The position numbers and the translations under genes were made by a program. The notes under the pieces were generated by a model, which saw only the letters and a program-made list of their open reading frames with translations, searched no databases and had not been told where the DNA came from. A DNA stretch of 64,000 nt. It comes from Phenylobacterium kunshanense (lineage in GTDB: Bacteria > Pseudomonadota > Alphaproteobacteria > Caulobacterales > Caulobacteraceae). Positions 17,221-26,804 of this stretch are shown piece after piece (the first letter of the stretch is position 1; each line of letters opens with the position of its first letter). Where the stretch lies: positions 496,001 to 560,000 of the forward strand of contig NZ_QFYS01000002.1 in NCBI RefSeq assembly GCF_003254525.1, written 5' to 3'.

Positions 17221-18408
17221 ATGCAGACTTTCCAGCCGCCCCGCCGGGTCCTGATGGGGCCGGGCCCGTCCGACGTCAGCCCGCGCGTCCTCGCCGCCCT
17301 GGCGCGGCCGACCATCGGCCACCTGGATCCCGCCTTCCAGTCGCTGATGGAGGAGATCAAGGGGGCGCTGCAGCGGCTGTTCAACGCCCCGGACCACGCC
17401 TGCGTCCCGCTGCCCGCGCCCGGCACCGCCGGCATGGAGGCGGCGATGATGAACCTGCTGGAGCCGGGGGACCGCGCGGTGGTCGCCATCAACGGCGTGT
17501 TCGGCGGGCGGATGGCCGACATGGCCGGCCGCGCCGGCGCGACGGTGGTCACGGTGGAGCACGAGTGGGGCCAGCCGGTTGATCCCGCCCGGGTCGAGGC
17601 GGCGCTGGCCGAGGCGCCGACCAAGCTGCTGGCCTTCGTCCACGCCGAGACGTCCACCGGCGTCCGCAGCGATGCGGCCACGCTCTGCGGCCTGGCGCGC
17701 AAGCACAGGGCGCTGTCGGTGGTGGACTGCGTGACCTCGCTGGGCGGGATCGCGGTGGACGCCGCGGCCTGGGGCGCCGACGTCATCTATTCCGGCACCC
17801 AGAAGTGCCTGTCCGCGCCGCCCGGACTCTCCCCCATCGCCCTCAGCAAGGCGGCGCAGGCGGCCATCGCTGGGCGCAAGGAGAAGGTCCGCAACTGGCT
17901 GCTCGATTTCAACCTGCTCATGGCCTACTGGGGCGGCCCGGAAGGAAGCGGGGGCGGCGGCCGGACCTATCACCACACCGCGCCCGTGAACGCGCTCTAC
18001 GGCCTGCACGAGTCCCTCGTGGTGCTGTTCGAGGAAGGCGTGCAGGCGGCCACGGTGCGCCACGCGCGGATGCATGAGGCGCTGGCGGCGGGGATCGAGG
18101 CGGCCGGCCTGAAGTTCCTGGTCGAGCCGAAGTGGCGGCTGCCGATGCTCAACACGGTGATCGTGCCCGATGGGGTCGACGAGGCCGCCGTGCGGGCCCA
18201 CGTGCTCAAGGCCTGGGACCTGGAGCTCGGCGCGGGCCTGGGGCCGCTGAAGGGCAAGGTCTGGCGCATCGGCCTGATGGGCGAGTCGGCGACGCCGTGG
18301 CACGTGCGGCTGTGCCTGACCGCCCTGTGCGACGCGCTGAATGCGCAGGGCGTGTCGGTGGACTCCCGCGCGGTCCTGGCCGCCGCCGAGGGCCGGCTGC
18401 AGCAGTAG
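17221..18408 (+). CDS. Class V aminotransferase, alanine-glyoxylate/serine-glyoxylate type
   Basis: 395 residues with pyridoxal phosphate fold type I. The Schiff-base lysine is K195 in SGTQKCLSAPPGLSP. Upstream motifs LMGPGPSDVSPRVLAAL and ETSTGVRSDAATL are the signature of the alanine-glyoxylate / serine-glyoxylate / aspartate group. The family converts glyoxylate to glycine with alanine or serine as donor; related members act in purine catabolism (ureidoglycine-glyoxylate). Sixteen bases after the phosphatase, so probably co-transcribed. The amino donor cannot be told apart from sequence. Confidence 0.9.
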   Translation: MQTFQPPRRVLMGPGPSDVSPRVLAALARPTIGHLDPAFQSLMEEIKGALQRLFNAPDHACVPLPAPGTAGMEAAMMNLLEPGDRAVVAINGVFGGRMADMAGRAGATVVTVEHEWGQPVDPARVEAALAEAPTKLLAFVHAETSTGVRSDAATLCGLARKHRALSVVDCVTSLGGIAVDAAAWGADVIYSGTQKCLSAPPGLSPIALSKAAQAAIAGRKEKVRNWLLDFNLLMAYWGGPEGSGGGGRTYHHTAPVNALYGLHESLVVLFEEGVQAATVRHARMHEALAAGIEAAGLKFLVEPKWRLPMLNTVIVPDGVDEAAVRAHVLKAWDLELGAGLGPLKGKVWRIGLMGESATPWHVRLCLTALCDALNAQGVSVDSRAVLAAAEGRLQQ

Positions 18409-18481
18409 TCGACAACCCCTCCGCCGCCGCTACGGTGGGCGCAACGGCCGACAAGAGCCGTCGTGAAGAGGGGAGACGTCG

Positions 18482-19945
18482 TTGAAGGATCCGATCGCGC
18501 CCGAGATCCAGGGCGCCGCGGCGGTGGTCGATCCGCCGCTGGAGGCCGACTATGGCGGTGACGACCGCCTGAACCGGGGTGGGCTCGCCTGGGCCGTGTT
18601 CCAGGGCGGGCGCGACCCGATCGTCATCCTGATCATCATCTACGTCTTCATGCCCTATGTGGCGGGCGTGATGGTCGGCGACCCGGTGAAGGGCCAGGAG
18701 GTCATCTCCCGCTGGAACCAGTGGGCCGGCTGGGTCGTGCTGGCGACGGCGCCGTTCATCGGCGCCTCCATCGACAAGCTGGGCCGGCGGAAGGGGTGGC
18801 TGGCCCTGGTGGTCGGCCTGATGGTCCCGCTGACCGCGGCGCTGTGGTGGGCCAGGCCCGACGGCTCGGGCCTGTCGGTCGAGGCCACCATGCTGTGCGT
18901 GATGAGCGCCCAGATCCTCTTCGGCTACTCCGAAATCCTGCACAATTCGCTGCTGGTGCGGGCGGCGGGCCTGCGCAGCGCGCACCGCGCGTCCGGGCTG
19001 GCGCTCTCTCTCGGCAACCTGTTCTCGGTGCTTGCGCTCAGCTTCACCTTCTGGGCCTTCGCCCTGCCGGGGACCGTGGACTGGAGCTGGGTTCCCGCGC
19101 AGCCGCTGTTCGGCCTGGACCCGGCGGCGCACGAGCCCGAGCGGGTGGTGGCCTGGATGGCCGCCGGCCTTCTGCTGGTGGGTTCCATCCCGCTGTTCCT
19201 GTTCACGCCGGACGCCGCGCCGACCGGCCGGCGCCCCCTGCAGGCGCTCGCCGAGGGCGCGGCCGAGCTGTGGAGCATGCTGCGGACGGTCAGCCGGTAC
19301 CGCGACGCGGCGGTCTACATCGGCTCGCGGATGTTCTTCGTCGACGGCATGAACGGGGTGCTGGTCTACATCGGGGTGTTCGCGGTCGGCGTGATGAAGT
19401 GGGGCGCGCTGGAGATGCTGGCCTTCGGCATCCTGCTCAGCGTGTTCGCGGTGCTGGGCGGCTTCGTCGGGCGCTGGCTGGACGCCGGGGTCGGGCCGAA
19501 GAACGCGCTCAGGATCGAGATCTCCTGCGCCATGGCCGGCCTGGCCCTGACGCTGGGCATGCGACCGGACCTGATCGCCTACCTCTGGCCGGTGACGCCG
19601 GGCGTGGCAGTGTGGGACAGCCCGGTGTTCTCGACGCTGCCCGACCTGGTGTTCGCCGGCATCGGCTGCACCTACGCCATCTTCATCACCGCCCAGTACG
19701 CCTCCAGCCGCACCCTGCTGACCCGCCTGACGCCGCCGGACCAGACCGGGGCCTTCTTCGGGGTCTACGCGCTGTCGGGCGTGGCCACCGCCTGGCTGGC
19801 GCCGACGCTGGTGAACCAGGGAACCGCGCTCACCGGCACGCAACAGGGCGGCTTCGCAATGCTGCTGTTACTGCTGGGCCTGGGCCTTGTCGGGCTGTTC
19901 TTCGTGCGGGGCGGCGGCCGGAGCTGGACCTTGGCGTCGCGTTGA
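18482..19945 (+). CDS. MFS transporter (GPH/UMF1-like)
   Basis: 487 residues from a TTG at 18482 preceded by a GAGGGGAG site. About twelve hydrophobic helices; the loop between helices 2 and 3 carries the MFS-like SIDKLGRRKGWLA motif. The first ~40 residues are a polar cytoplasmic tail. The long form and motif GLRSAHRASGLALSLGN resemble the UMF1/vacuole-effluxer and GPH branches, but the cargo is unknown. The gene stands alone, 73 bases after the aminotransferase. The 208 bases after it, before the pilin, are AT-rich compared with the window and probably hold the pilin promoter. Confidence 0.83.
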   Translation: MKDPIAPEIQGAAAVVDPPLEADYGGDDRLNRGGLAWAVFQGGRDPIVILIIIYVFMPYVAGVMVGDPVKGQEVISRWNQWAGWVVLATAPFIGASIDKLGRRKGWLALVVGLMVPLTAALWWARPDGSGLSVEATMLCVMSAQILFGYSEILHNSLLVRAAGLRSAHRASGLALSLGNLFSVLALSFTFWAFALPGTVDWSWVPAQPLFGLDPAAHEPERVVAWMAAGLLLVGSIPLFLFTPDAAPTGRRPLQALAEGAAELWSMLRTVSRYRDAAVYIGSRMFFVDGMNGVLVYIGVFAVGVMKWGALEMLAFGILLSVFAVLGGFVGRWLDAGVGPKNALRIEISCAMAGLALTLGMRPDLIAYLWPVTPGVAVWDSPVFSTLPDLVFAGIGCTYAIFITAQYASSRTLLTRLTPPDQTGAFFGVYALSGVATAWLAPTLVNQGTALTGTQQGGFAMLLLLLGLGLVGLFFVRGGGRSWTLASR

Positions 19946-20153
19946 ACTGTTGAATCCAAACGGAAAAATGTGCGTAATTCTGCGCATGGTTTCCCGCGGT
20001 AAATGATTAACAACGGTAAACCATGTAGATTTATTAGTAATGTGGATTCATGGCGCCTTAAACGCGATGGGGGACATTGGGCGTGTTCTTAGGGGCGAGC
20101 AGGCAAGAGCTTGAGGCCCCCCACAGTCTGCTCGCTAGAATGGAGAGAGCCCA
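19946..20153 (+). promoter_or_regulatory. AT-rich upstream region of the Flp pilin gene
   Basis: 208 bases with no gene. The stretch 19946-20060 is markedly AT-richer than its surroundings and has two GANTC methylation sites (GAATC near 19951, GATTC near 20045) and a TTAA-containing region (GATTAACAACGGTAAAC) that only half matches the CtrA site TTAA-N7-TTAA. In Caulobacter the pilin gene is CtrA-dependent; here this is suggestive only. Confidence 0.35.
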
Positions 20154-20339
20154 ATGTCGAAGTTCATGACCCGCTTCCTGAAGGACGAATCCGGCGCCAC
20201 CGCCATCGAGTACGGCCTGATCGCCGCTCTGATCGCCGTCGTGCTCGTCGGCGCGCTGCAAGCCGTCGGCGGCAGCCTGAACACCGCCTTCGAGAAGATC
20301 AGCGACGACGTGGACACCGCGACGAGCGGCACGCCGTAA
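20154..20339 (+). CDS. pilA: Flp/Fap family type IVb pilin
   Basis: 61 residues. The major subunit of Tad-type pili used for surface attachment. The short leader MSKFMTRFLKDESG is followed by the hydrophobic pilin helix with the Flp signature: cleavage after Gly14, Glu at mature position 5 (ATAIEYGLIAALIAVVLVGA) and the adjacent Tyr. The C-terminus ends TSGTP. Ribosome site GGAGAGAG. A strong terminator follows immediately, matching a highly expressed single-gene transcript. The prepilin peptidase gene cpaA lies 123 bases downstream, but no other tad/cpa gene follows. Confidence 0.94.
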   Translation: MSKFMTRFLKDESGATAIEYGLIAALIAVVLVGALQAVGGSLNTAFEKISDDVDTATSGTP

Positions 20340-20363
20340 ATCGCGAGCGTCTGACGCTTCCAG

Positions 20364-20397
20364 GGCCCCCGGCGGAAACGCCGGGGGCCTTTTGCTT
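20364..20397 (+). terminator. Strong intrinsic terminator after the pilin
   Basis: An 11-bp perfect stem (20364-20374 with 20379-20389) closed by a GAAA tetraloop and followed by TTTTGCTTT. It separates the pilin transcript from cpaA. Confidence 0.9.
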
Positions 20398-20462
20398 TCA
20401 AGCTTGGCTGCAACGCTCCGTTCACGCGTGGTTAGGCATGATGGAGCAAAGGGTTTCGTCCG

Positions 20463-20978
20463 ATGCCTTCGTTCCTTGTCGCCATCCTCGTCCTGACCTT
20501 CCCGGCGCTGGTCGTTGCGGCCGCCCTGCGCGACGCGATGTCGTACACGATCCCCAACTGGATCTCGGCGGCGCTGGTCGTGCTGTTTCCGCTCGCCGCC
20601 CTGGCCGTGGGGCTGCCGCTGCCGGCGATCGGCCTGCATGTGGGCGTCGGCGTCGGCGTGCTGGCCGCGGGCATGGCGATGTTCGCCCTGCGCTGGGTCG
20701 GCGGCGGCGACGCCAAGCTGCTGGCGGCGGCCTCGCTCTGGATCGGCTGGCCGGCCCTGACCGGGTTCCTGCTGACCGCGGCCCTGGCCGGCGGCGGCCT
20801 GGCGGGCGTGCTGATCCTGATGCGCTCGGCGCTCTTCCGCCCGCTCGCCCTGATGGGACCGCCGTGGGTGGCGCGCCTGGCGGAACCGGGCGAGCCCGTG
20901 CCCTATGGCGTGGCGATCTGCATCGGCGCGCTGGTCACCCTGTCGGCCTCGCCGTTCGGCGCGGTCCTGGGGCTCTGA
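20463..20978 (+). CDS. cpaA: Prepilin peptidase CpaA (A24 family)
   Basis: 171 residues, almost entirely hydrophobic. Type IV prepilin peptidase that cleaves the Flp pilin leader in the inner membrane. The two active-site aspartates are visible: Asp in ALRDAMSYTIPNWIS near residue 24 and Asp in RWVGGGDAKLLAAASL near residue 83. It lacks the cytoplasmic methyltransferase domain of PilD, as usual for CpaA/TadV. It follows the pilin gene, as in Caulobacter, but the next genes are metabolic peptidases instead of cpaB and the rest of the tad locus. Confidence 0.92.
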   Translation: MPSFLVAILVLTFPALVVAAALRDAMSYTIPNWISAALVVLFPLAALAVGLPLPAIGLHVGVGVGVLAAGMAMFALRWVGGGDAKLLAAASLWIGWPALTGFLLTAALAGGGLAGVLILMRSALFRPLALMGPPWVARLAEPGEPVPYGVAICIGALVTLSASPFGAVLGL

Positions 20979-21028
20979 GTTGCGGCGGCGTCTCCCAACC
21001 ACGACATGCACGCCGATGAGGCGAGCGC

Positions 21029-22401
<1,373 letters not shown>

Positions 22402-22405
<4 letters not shown>

Positions 22406-23238
22406 AGCACGATCCCCGCATCACGCCCTGGCGCGACGGGATCGCGGCCCGCAGCCTGGAAGGGGTGCTGGAGGCCGAGGTCTATCTCGATCCCAAGGCC
22501 ATGAGCTGCATGGCCCCGGCCGCGGCGCTCCGCGCCGGCCCGGACGGCAACGCCGAGCAGATGGACCAGGTCCTGTTCGGCGAGCGGTTCGAGGTGCTGG
22601 AGGAAGAGGGCGCGTGGGTGTTCGGCCAGGCCGCCCGCGACGGCTACGTCGGCTTCGTGGAGGCCGCGACGCTGCAGCCCGCCGGCGCCATGCCGACCCA
22701 CCGGGTTTCCGCCCTCCGGACCTATGCGTTCGCCGAGGCCAGCATCAAGACGCGTGCCTCGGGCCCCTATTCGATCAACAGCCTGGTGACGGTCGAGGCC
22801 GTCGAGGGGCGCCTCGCCAAGGTGACGGGTGCGGGCTGGATGGCGGCCGATCACCTCTCGCCGATCGGCCTGTTCGAAGACGACTGGGCGGCGGTGGCCG
22901 AGCGGTTCGTGGGCGCGCCGTACCTGTGGGGCGGCCGCGAGAGCCTGGGCCTGGACTGTTCGGGACTGGTGCAGCAGGCCTTGTTCGCCTGCGGTCGGGC
23001 CTGTCCCCGCGACACCGACCAGCAGCAGGCGCTGGGCGCGCCGATCGTCGCGGACGACTTCCGGCGTGGCGACCTGGTGTTCTGGAAGGGCCACGTGGCC
23101 CTGGGCGTCGGCGAGGGACGCATCGTCCACGCCAACGGCCATCACATGGCGACGGTGGTCGAGCCGCTGGCCGAGGCGGTCGACCGGATTCGCGCAGCCG
23201 GCGCCGGCGAGCCCACGGCCTTCCGCCGCCCTGACTGA
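22402..23238 (+). CDS. NlpC/P60 family peptidase with N-terminal SH3-like domains
   Basis: 278 residues from the ATG at 22402, which overlaps the aminopeptidase stop. The N-terminal part (about 35-150) contains bacterial SH3-like repeats (LFGERFEVLEEEGAWVFGQA). The C-terminal NlpC/P60 cysteine-peptidase domain has the nucleophile in SLGLDCSGLVQQAL near 182, then GDLVFWKGHVALGVG with the catalytic His and HANGHHMATVV with the third residue. No signal peptide. This arrangement and the coupling to an M17 aminopeptidase resemble peptidoglycan-peptide recycling enzymes (gamma-D-glutamyl-diamino-acid endopeptidase type), so a cytoplasmic murein-peptide recycling role is likely. Confidence 0.9.
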
Positions 23239-23246
23239 CCCCTGAA

Positions 23247-23280
23247 ACGAAAATGGCCGGGACATCGCCCGGCCATCTCC
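23247..23280 (-). terminator. Terminator of the cytochrome c gene, between convergent genes
   Basis: A 9-bp perfect stem (23253-23261 with 23268-23276). Read on the minus strand it is followed by TTTCGTTT, so it mainly serves the cytochrome gene but may also stop the NlpC/P60 transcript. Confidence 0.75.
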
Positions 23281-23299
23281 ATCTGATCTGTCGTCCGGC

Positions 23300-24028
23300 T
23301 CAGCCCTTGGGGGCCGGCGCCGACTTCTGCGCGGGAGCCGCGGCCGCCGCCGGAGCGGCTTCGCCCTGGCCCGCGGCGCCCTGGGTGGCCGGCGCCGCAT
23401 CGGCCGCGGCCGGAGCGCCTTCCGCCGCCGGAGCCGCAGCGTCGCCCGCGGCCGGAGCCGCCGCCGCGCCGGGCTGGCGGGCCGGATCCGGAGCCGGCAC
23501 GGGCAGCTTGCCGCCCTTGCTGCTGAGGTAGGCGATCACGGCGACCCGCTCTTCCTGCTTCTTCAGGCCGACGAAGGTCATCTTGGTGCCGGCGACGTGC
23601 TTCTGCGGCGCCTTCAGGAAGGCGTCGAGCTCATCGTAGGTCCAGACCGGCGCAGCGCCCGCGTGGGCGGTCATGGCCGGCGAATAGGCGAAGCCCGCAT
23701 GCGCGGCTGGCTTGGCGCCGACGACGCCGAACAGGTTCGGACCGGTGCCGTTGGCGCCGCCCTGGTCCACCGTGTGGCAGGACTTGCACTTGGCGAAGGC
23801 CGCTTCGCCCGCCGCCACGTCGGCGACCGGCAGCAGCGTGCCCCAATCCGGCGGCAGCTCGACCGCCCCGCCGCCCGCGCCGCCCTCTTCGGCGACTTCG
23901 ACGGCGTAGCCCGCCTTTTCCGGCTGCTCGGGCGCGAACACGCCCGCGCTGAGTTCACGAAGGCCGACGATGGCCAGGCCGGTCGCCAGCACCGCGCCGG
24001 CGATCTTGTTGAACGTCAGGTCGCTCAT
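23300..24028 (-). CDS. Membrane-anchored class I cytochrome c
   Basis: 242 residues. An uncleaved N-terminal helix (FNKIAGAVLATGLAIVGLREL) anchors a periplasmic cytochrome domain at about 65-170. The haem is attached at CKSCH and the axial methionine is in TKMTFVGL; the order matches the CycM / cytochrome c552 type that passes electrons from the bc1 complex to the terminal oxidase. The last 65 residues are a low-complexity Ala/Pro/Gly tail (PAAEGAPAAADAAPATQ), unusual for this family and possibly a flexible spacer. The gene is divergent from kdsB. Confidence 0.88.
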   Translation of the reverse strand: MSDLTFNKIAGAVLATGLAIVGLRELSAGVFAPEQPEKAGYAVEVAEEGGAGGGAVELPPDWGTLLPVADVAAGEAAFAKCKSCHTVDQGGANGTGPNLFGVVGAKPAAHAGFAYSPAMTAHAGAAPVWTYDELDAFLKAPQKHVAGTKMTFVGLKKQEERVAVIAYLSSKGGKLPVPAPDPARQPGAAAAPAAGDAAAPAAEGAPAAADAAPATQGAAGQGEAAPAAAAAPAQKSAPAPKG

Positions 24029-24149
24029 AATCCCCTAGTCACGCCTCTCATCGGCCAGCGGACTTGCGCCCGCGGGACGCGCGGGAATCCCGCCCCTTAT
24101 TGCGTGCGGCTCTCTTACACGCTACCGGCGCTCGCGCAACCGCCCTCAC

Positions 24150-24902
24150 ATGCCGATGAACCCGATCGTCCTCATCCCGGCGCGCCTGGCCGCATCCCGT
24201 CTGCCGGGCAAACCCCTCGCGGACATCGGCGGCGCGCCGATGATCGTGCGCGTCCTGCGCCAGGCCGAGGCCGCCGGCGTCGGACCGGTGGCCGTGGCGG
24301 CCGGGGATCCCGAGATCGTCGACGCGGTGGAGGCGGCGGGCGGGCGCGCCGTGCTGACCGACCCGGACCTGCCCTCGGGCTCGGATCGGATCCTGGCGGC
24401 GCTGGACGTGCTGGACCCGCGCGGCGAGCGGGACGTGGTGATCAACCTGCAGGGCGACATGCCGTTCGTGGAGCCCGACGTGATCACGGCCTGCGCCAGC
24501 CTGCTGGCCGAACGGCCGGAGTGCGACATAGCGACCCTGGTGGCGCCCGAGGCCACGCCCGCTGACCGGTCGAACTCCGACGTGGTGAAGGCGGTGCTGG
24601 CCATGCCGCCCGGCGATCGGATCGGCCGGGCCCTCTATTTCACCCGCTCCACCCTGTACGGCGACGCGCCGGTGTGGCGGCACGTGGGCATCTACGGCTA
24701 CCGGCGCGAGGCGCTGCAGCGGTTCAACGCCGCGCCGCCGTCGCCGCTGGAGCGGCGCGAGAAGCTCGAACAGCTCCGGGCGATGGAGCTGGGACTTTCC
24801 ATCTGGGCCGCCGTGGCCGACGCGGCGCCGATCTCCGTGGACACGCCGGCCGACCTGGCCGCCGCACGCCACTTCGCAGACACCATCGGGGGACCCTCAT
24901 GA
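24150..24902 (+). CDS. kdsB: 3-deoxy-manno-octulosonate cytidylyltransferase
   Basis: 250 residues (248 if the second ATG at 24156 is used). Activates Kdo as CMP-Kdo for lipopolysaccharide inner core synthesis. The nucleotide-binding opening IPARLAASRLPGKPLADI is diagnostic, and DPDLPSGSDRILAAL, INLQGDMPFVEPD and RHVGIYGYRREALQRF are the other conserved segments. Its stop overlaps the pheA start by four bases (ATGA). The kdsB-pheA pair is a common alphaproteobacterial arrangement. Divergent from the cytochrome c gene with 121 bases between. Confidence 0.95.
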   Translation: MPMNPIVLIPARLAASRLPGKPLADIGGAPMIVRVLRQAEAAGVGPVAVAAGDPEIVDAVEAAGGRAVLTDPDLPSGSDRILAALDVLDPRGERDVVINLQGDMPFVEPDVITACASLLAERPECDIATLVAPEATPADRSNSDVVKAVLAMPPGDRIGRALYFTRSTLYGDAPVWRHVGIYGYRREALQRFNAAPPSPLERREKLEQLRAMELGLSIWAAVADAAPISVDTPADLAAARHFADTIGGPS

Positions 24903-25741
24903 CCAAGCCCCGCATCGCCTTCCAGGGCGAGCTCGGCGCCAACAGCCATGAGGCCTGTTCGCAGTTCTTTCCCGAGTACGAGCCCGTCCCGCACGCCAGC
25001 TTCGAGGACGCCTTCGAGGCGGTGAAGTCGGGCGACTGCAAGCTCGGCATGATCCCGGTGGAGAACTCCATCGCCGGGCGCGTGGCCGACGTGCACCACC
25101 TCCTGCCGTCGTCGGGTCTCAAGATCATCGGCGAGCGGTTCAAACCGATCCACTTCCAGCTCATGGTCAATCCGGGCGTGAAGCTGGAGCAGGTGACCAC
25201 GGCCGTCTCGATGCCGATCGCCCTCGGCCAGTGCCGCAAGACCTTGCGCCGGCTGAAGCTGAAGACCCAGGGCAGCGGCGACACGGCCGCGGCGGCCAAG
25301 GAGCTGTCCGAGAATCCCGATCCGACCAAGGCGGCGGTGTCGCCCGCCCTGGCGGCCCAGCTCTATGGGCTGGAGATCCTGATGCGGGACATCGAGGACG
25401 AGCACAACAACACCACGCGGTTCCTGGTGATGACGGCGGAGAAGGACCCGCCGCCGCCGCCCTTCACCCAGCCCTGCGTGACCAGCTTCATCTTCCGGGT
25501 GAAGAACCTGCCGGCGGCGCTCTACAAGGCCCTGGGCGGGTTCGCGACCAATGGCGTGAACATGACCAAGCTGGAGAGCTACATGGAGAACGGCCTGTTC
25601 ACGGCGACGTTCTTCTACGCCGAGGTCGACGGCCGGCCCGAGGACATCGGCCTGGCCCGGGCCTTCGAGGAGCTCAGGTTCTTCTCGGAGCGCTTCGAGA
25701 TCCTCGGCGTCTATCCGGCCGACCCGTTCCGCAGCCGCTGA
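24899..25741 (+). CDS. pheA: Prephenate dehydratase
   Basis: 280 residues from the ATG at 24899; the longer frame upstream is inside kdsB. Converts prephenate to phenylpyruvate in phenylalanine synthesis. The dehydratase domain (1-180) starts IAFQGELGANSHEA and ends with the catalytic TRF motif in HNNTTRFLVM. A C-terminal ACT domain (about 195-270, SFIFRVKNLPAALYKALGGF) would give feedback inhibition by phenylalanine; its binding loop reads KLESYM instead of the usual IESRP, so the regulation may differ. There is no chorismate mutase domain. Coupled to kdsB. Confidence 0.95.
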   Translation: MTKPRIAFQGELGANSHEACSQFFPEYEPVPHASFEDAFEAVKSGDCKLGMIPVENSIAGRVADVHHLLPSSGLKIIGERFKPIHFQLMVNPGVKLEQVTTAVSMPIALGQCRKTLRRLKLKTQGSGDTAAAAKELSENPDPTKAAVSPALAAQLYGLEILMRDIEDEHNNTTRFLVMTAEKDPPPPPFTQPCVTSFIFRVKNLPAALYKALGGFATNGVNMTKLESYMENGLFTATFFYAEVDGRPEDIGLARAFEELRFFSERFEILGVYPADPFRSR

Positions 25742-25745
25742 AGAC

Positions 25746-26672
25746 CTAGCCCTCCTCGGCCCACGCCTTCAGGAGCTGGTGGGCGATAGCCAGCGGCGGG
25801 GGGCAGAAGACGCCGTCGATCTCGCCCTTGAGCAGGCGGCGCGCGTCCTCGCGGGTGAACCAGCGGATCTCGGAGAGCTCGGTCTGGTCGGGCGTGCCCT
25901 CGTCGTCCTCCACCTCGGCGATCAGGCCGATCATCAGCGAGGACGGATAGGGCCAGGGCTGGGTCGAGTGGTAGCGGACCGTGCGCGTGCGCAGGCCGGC
26001 CTCCTCGGCCAGCTCGCGGGCGCAGGCCTCCTCGATGCTCTCGCCCGGTTCCAGGAAGCCGGCGAGGGCCGAGAACATGCCCTTCGGCCAGATCTCCTGG
26101 CGGCCCAGCATGCAGCGTTCGCCGTGGGTCGGCAGCATGATCACCACCGGGTCCGTGCGCGGGAAGTGTTCGGCCTCGCAGGCCGGGCACTGGCGCTTCC
26201 AGCCGCCGTCCTTGGCGTCGGAGGGCTTGCCGCAGGCGGCGCAGTACTGATGGCGGCGGCGCCATTCGAACATCGACTTGGCGGTCGCCAGGATGCCGGC
26301 GTCGGTGGCGGGAAGCTGAAGCGCCACCTGCCGCAGGTCGGCGAACTCGCCGAGCCCCTGCAGCGGGCCATGGGCGGGGTCGCTGGAGCCCTCGAGGTCG
26401 ACGGCGAAGACCGCGGTCTCCTTCCAGAGGCCCATGAACAGCAGGCGCTCGGGCCCGCCGGCGAGCTCACTCACCAGGCGCGCCGGCAGATAGGCGATCT
26501 GCACGCCGCCGTCCTTGGTCTTCTCGACGAAGGGTTTGCCGTTCCACAGGGCGAGCCCGAGGCTGTCGGACGAGGCCAGCTGGCTCGCCAGCCAGGCCGT
26601 GTCGGATCGCCGGTCGCTGGCCCGGTCGAGCGGATTGCCGGCAAAGGTGTTCTGGAAGAAGGAGAGCGCCAT
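25746..26672 (-). CDS. nudC: NAD(+) diphosphatase (NADH pyrophosphatase / RNA deNADding enzyme)
   Basis: 308 residues. Splits NADH to NMNH and AMP and, in known members, removes NAD caps from RNA. A four-cysteine zinc site is present (CAACGKPS ... CPACEAEHFPR), followed by the Nudix box GFLEPGESIEEACARELAEE-AG near 208-230 and the NADH-specific SQPWPFP-like motif STQPWPYPSSLM. The N-terminal NUDIX-like domain covers about 1-140. Four bases separate its stop from the convergent pheA stop. The start region faces the YghU-type gene. Confidence 0.94.
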   Translation of the reverse strand: MALSFFQNTFAGNPLDRASDRRSDTAWLASQLASSDSLGLALWNGKPFVEKTKDGGVQIAYLPARLVSELAGGPERLLFMGLWKETAVFAVDLEGSSDPAHGPLQGLGEFADLRQVALQLPATDAGILATAKSMFEWRRRHQYCAACGKPSDAKDGGWKRQCPACEAEHFPRTDPVVIMLPTHGERCMLGRQEIWPKGMFSALAGFLEPGESIEEACARELAEEAGLRTRTVRYHSTQPWPYPSSLMIGLIAEVEDDEGTPDQTELSEIRWFTREDARRLLKGEIDGVFCPPPLAIAHQLLKAWAEEG

Positions 26673-26804
26673 GCAGCCCTTCTAGGGCCCCGTTGAGAAA
26701 CCGTCGAGGCGGCGAAGGCTGGCGAAATGCGCCGGACGGCGCCACATCGGAACAAGCGCCCGGCCGCGACTGCGCGAGCCGGCGACATAGGGGAGCCCGC
26801 CAAG

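Noticed and set aside
14961-17786. 941-residue open frame on the minus strand
   Set aside because: Only its end (from 16310) is the M24 peptidase. The rest is antisense to the phosphatase and aminotransferase genes, an effect of high GC, with a low-complexity translation and no motif.
20040-20065. Sigma-54-like GG-N10-GC in the pilin upstream region
   Set aside because: The spacing fits but the -12 element reads ACGC, so the match is too weak to call.
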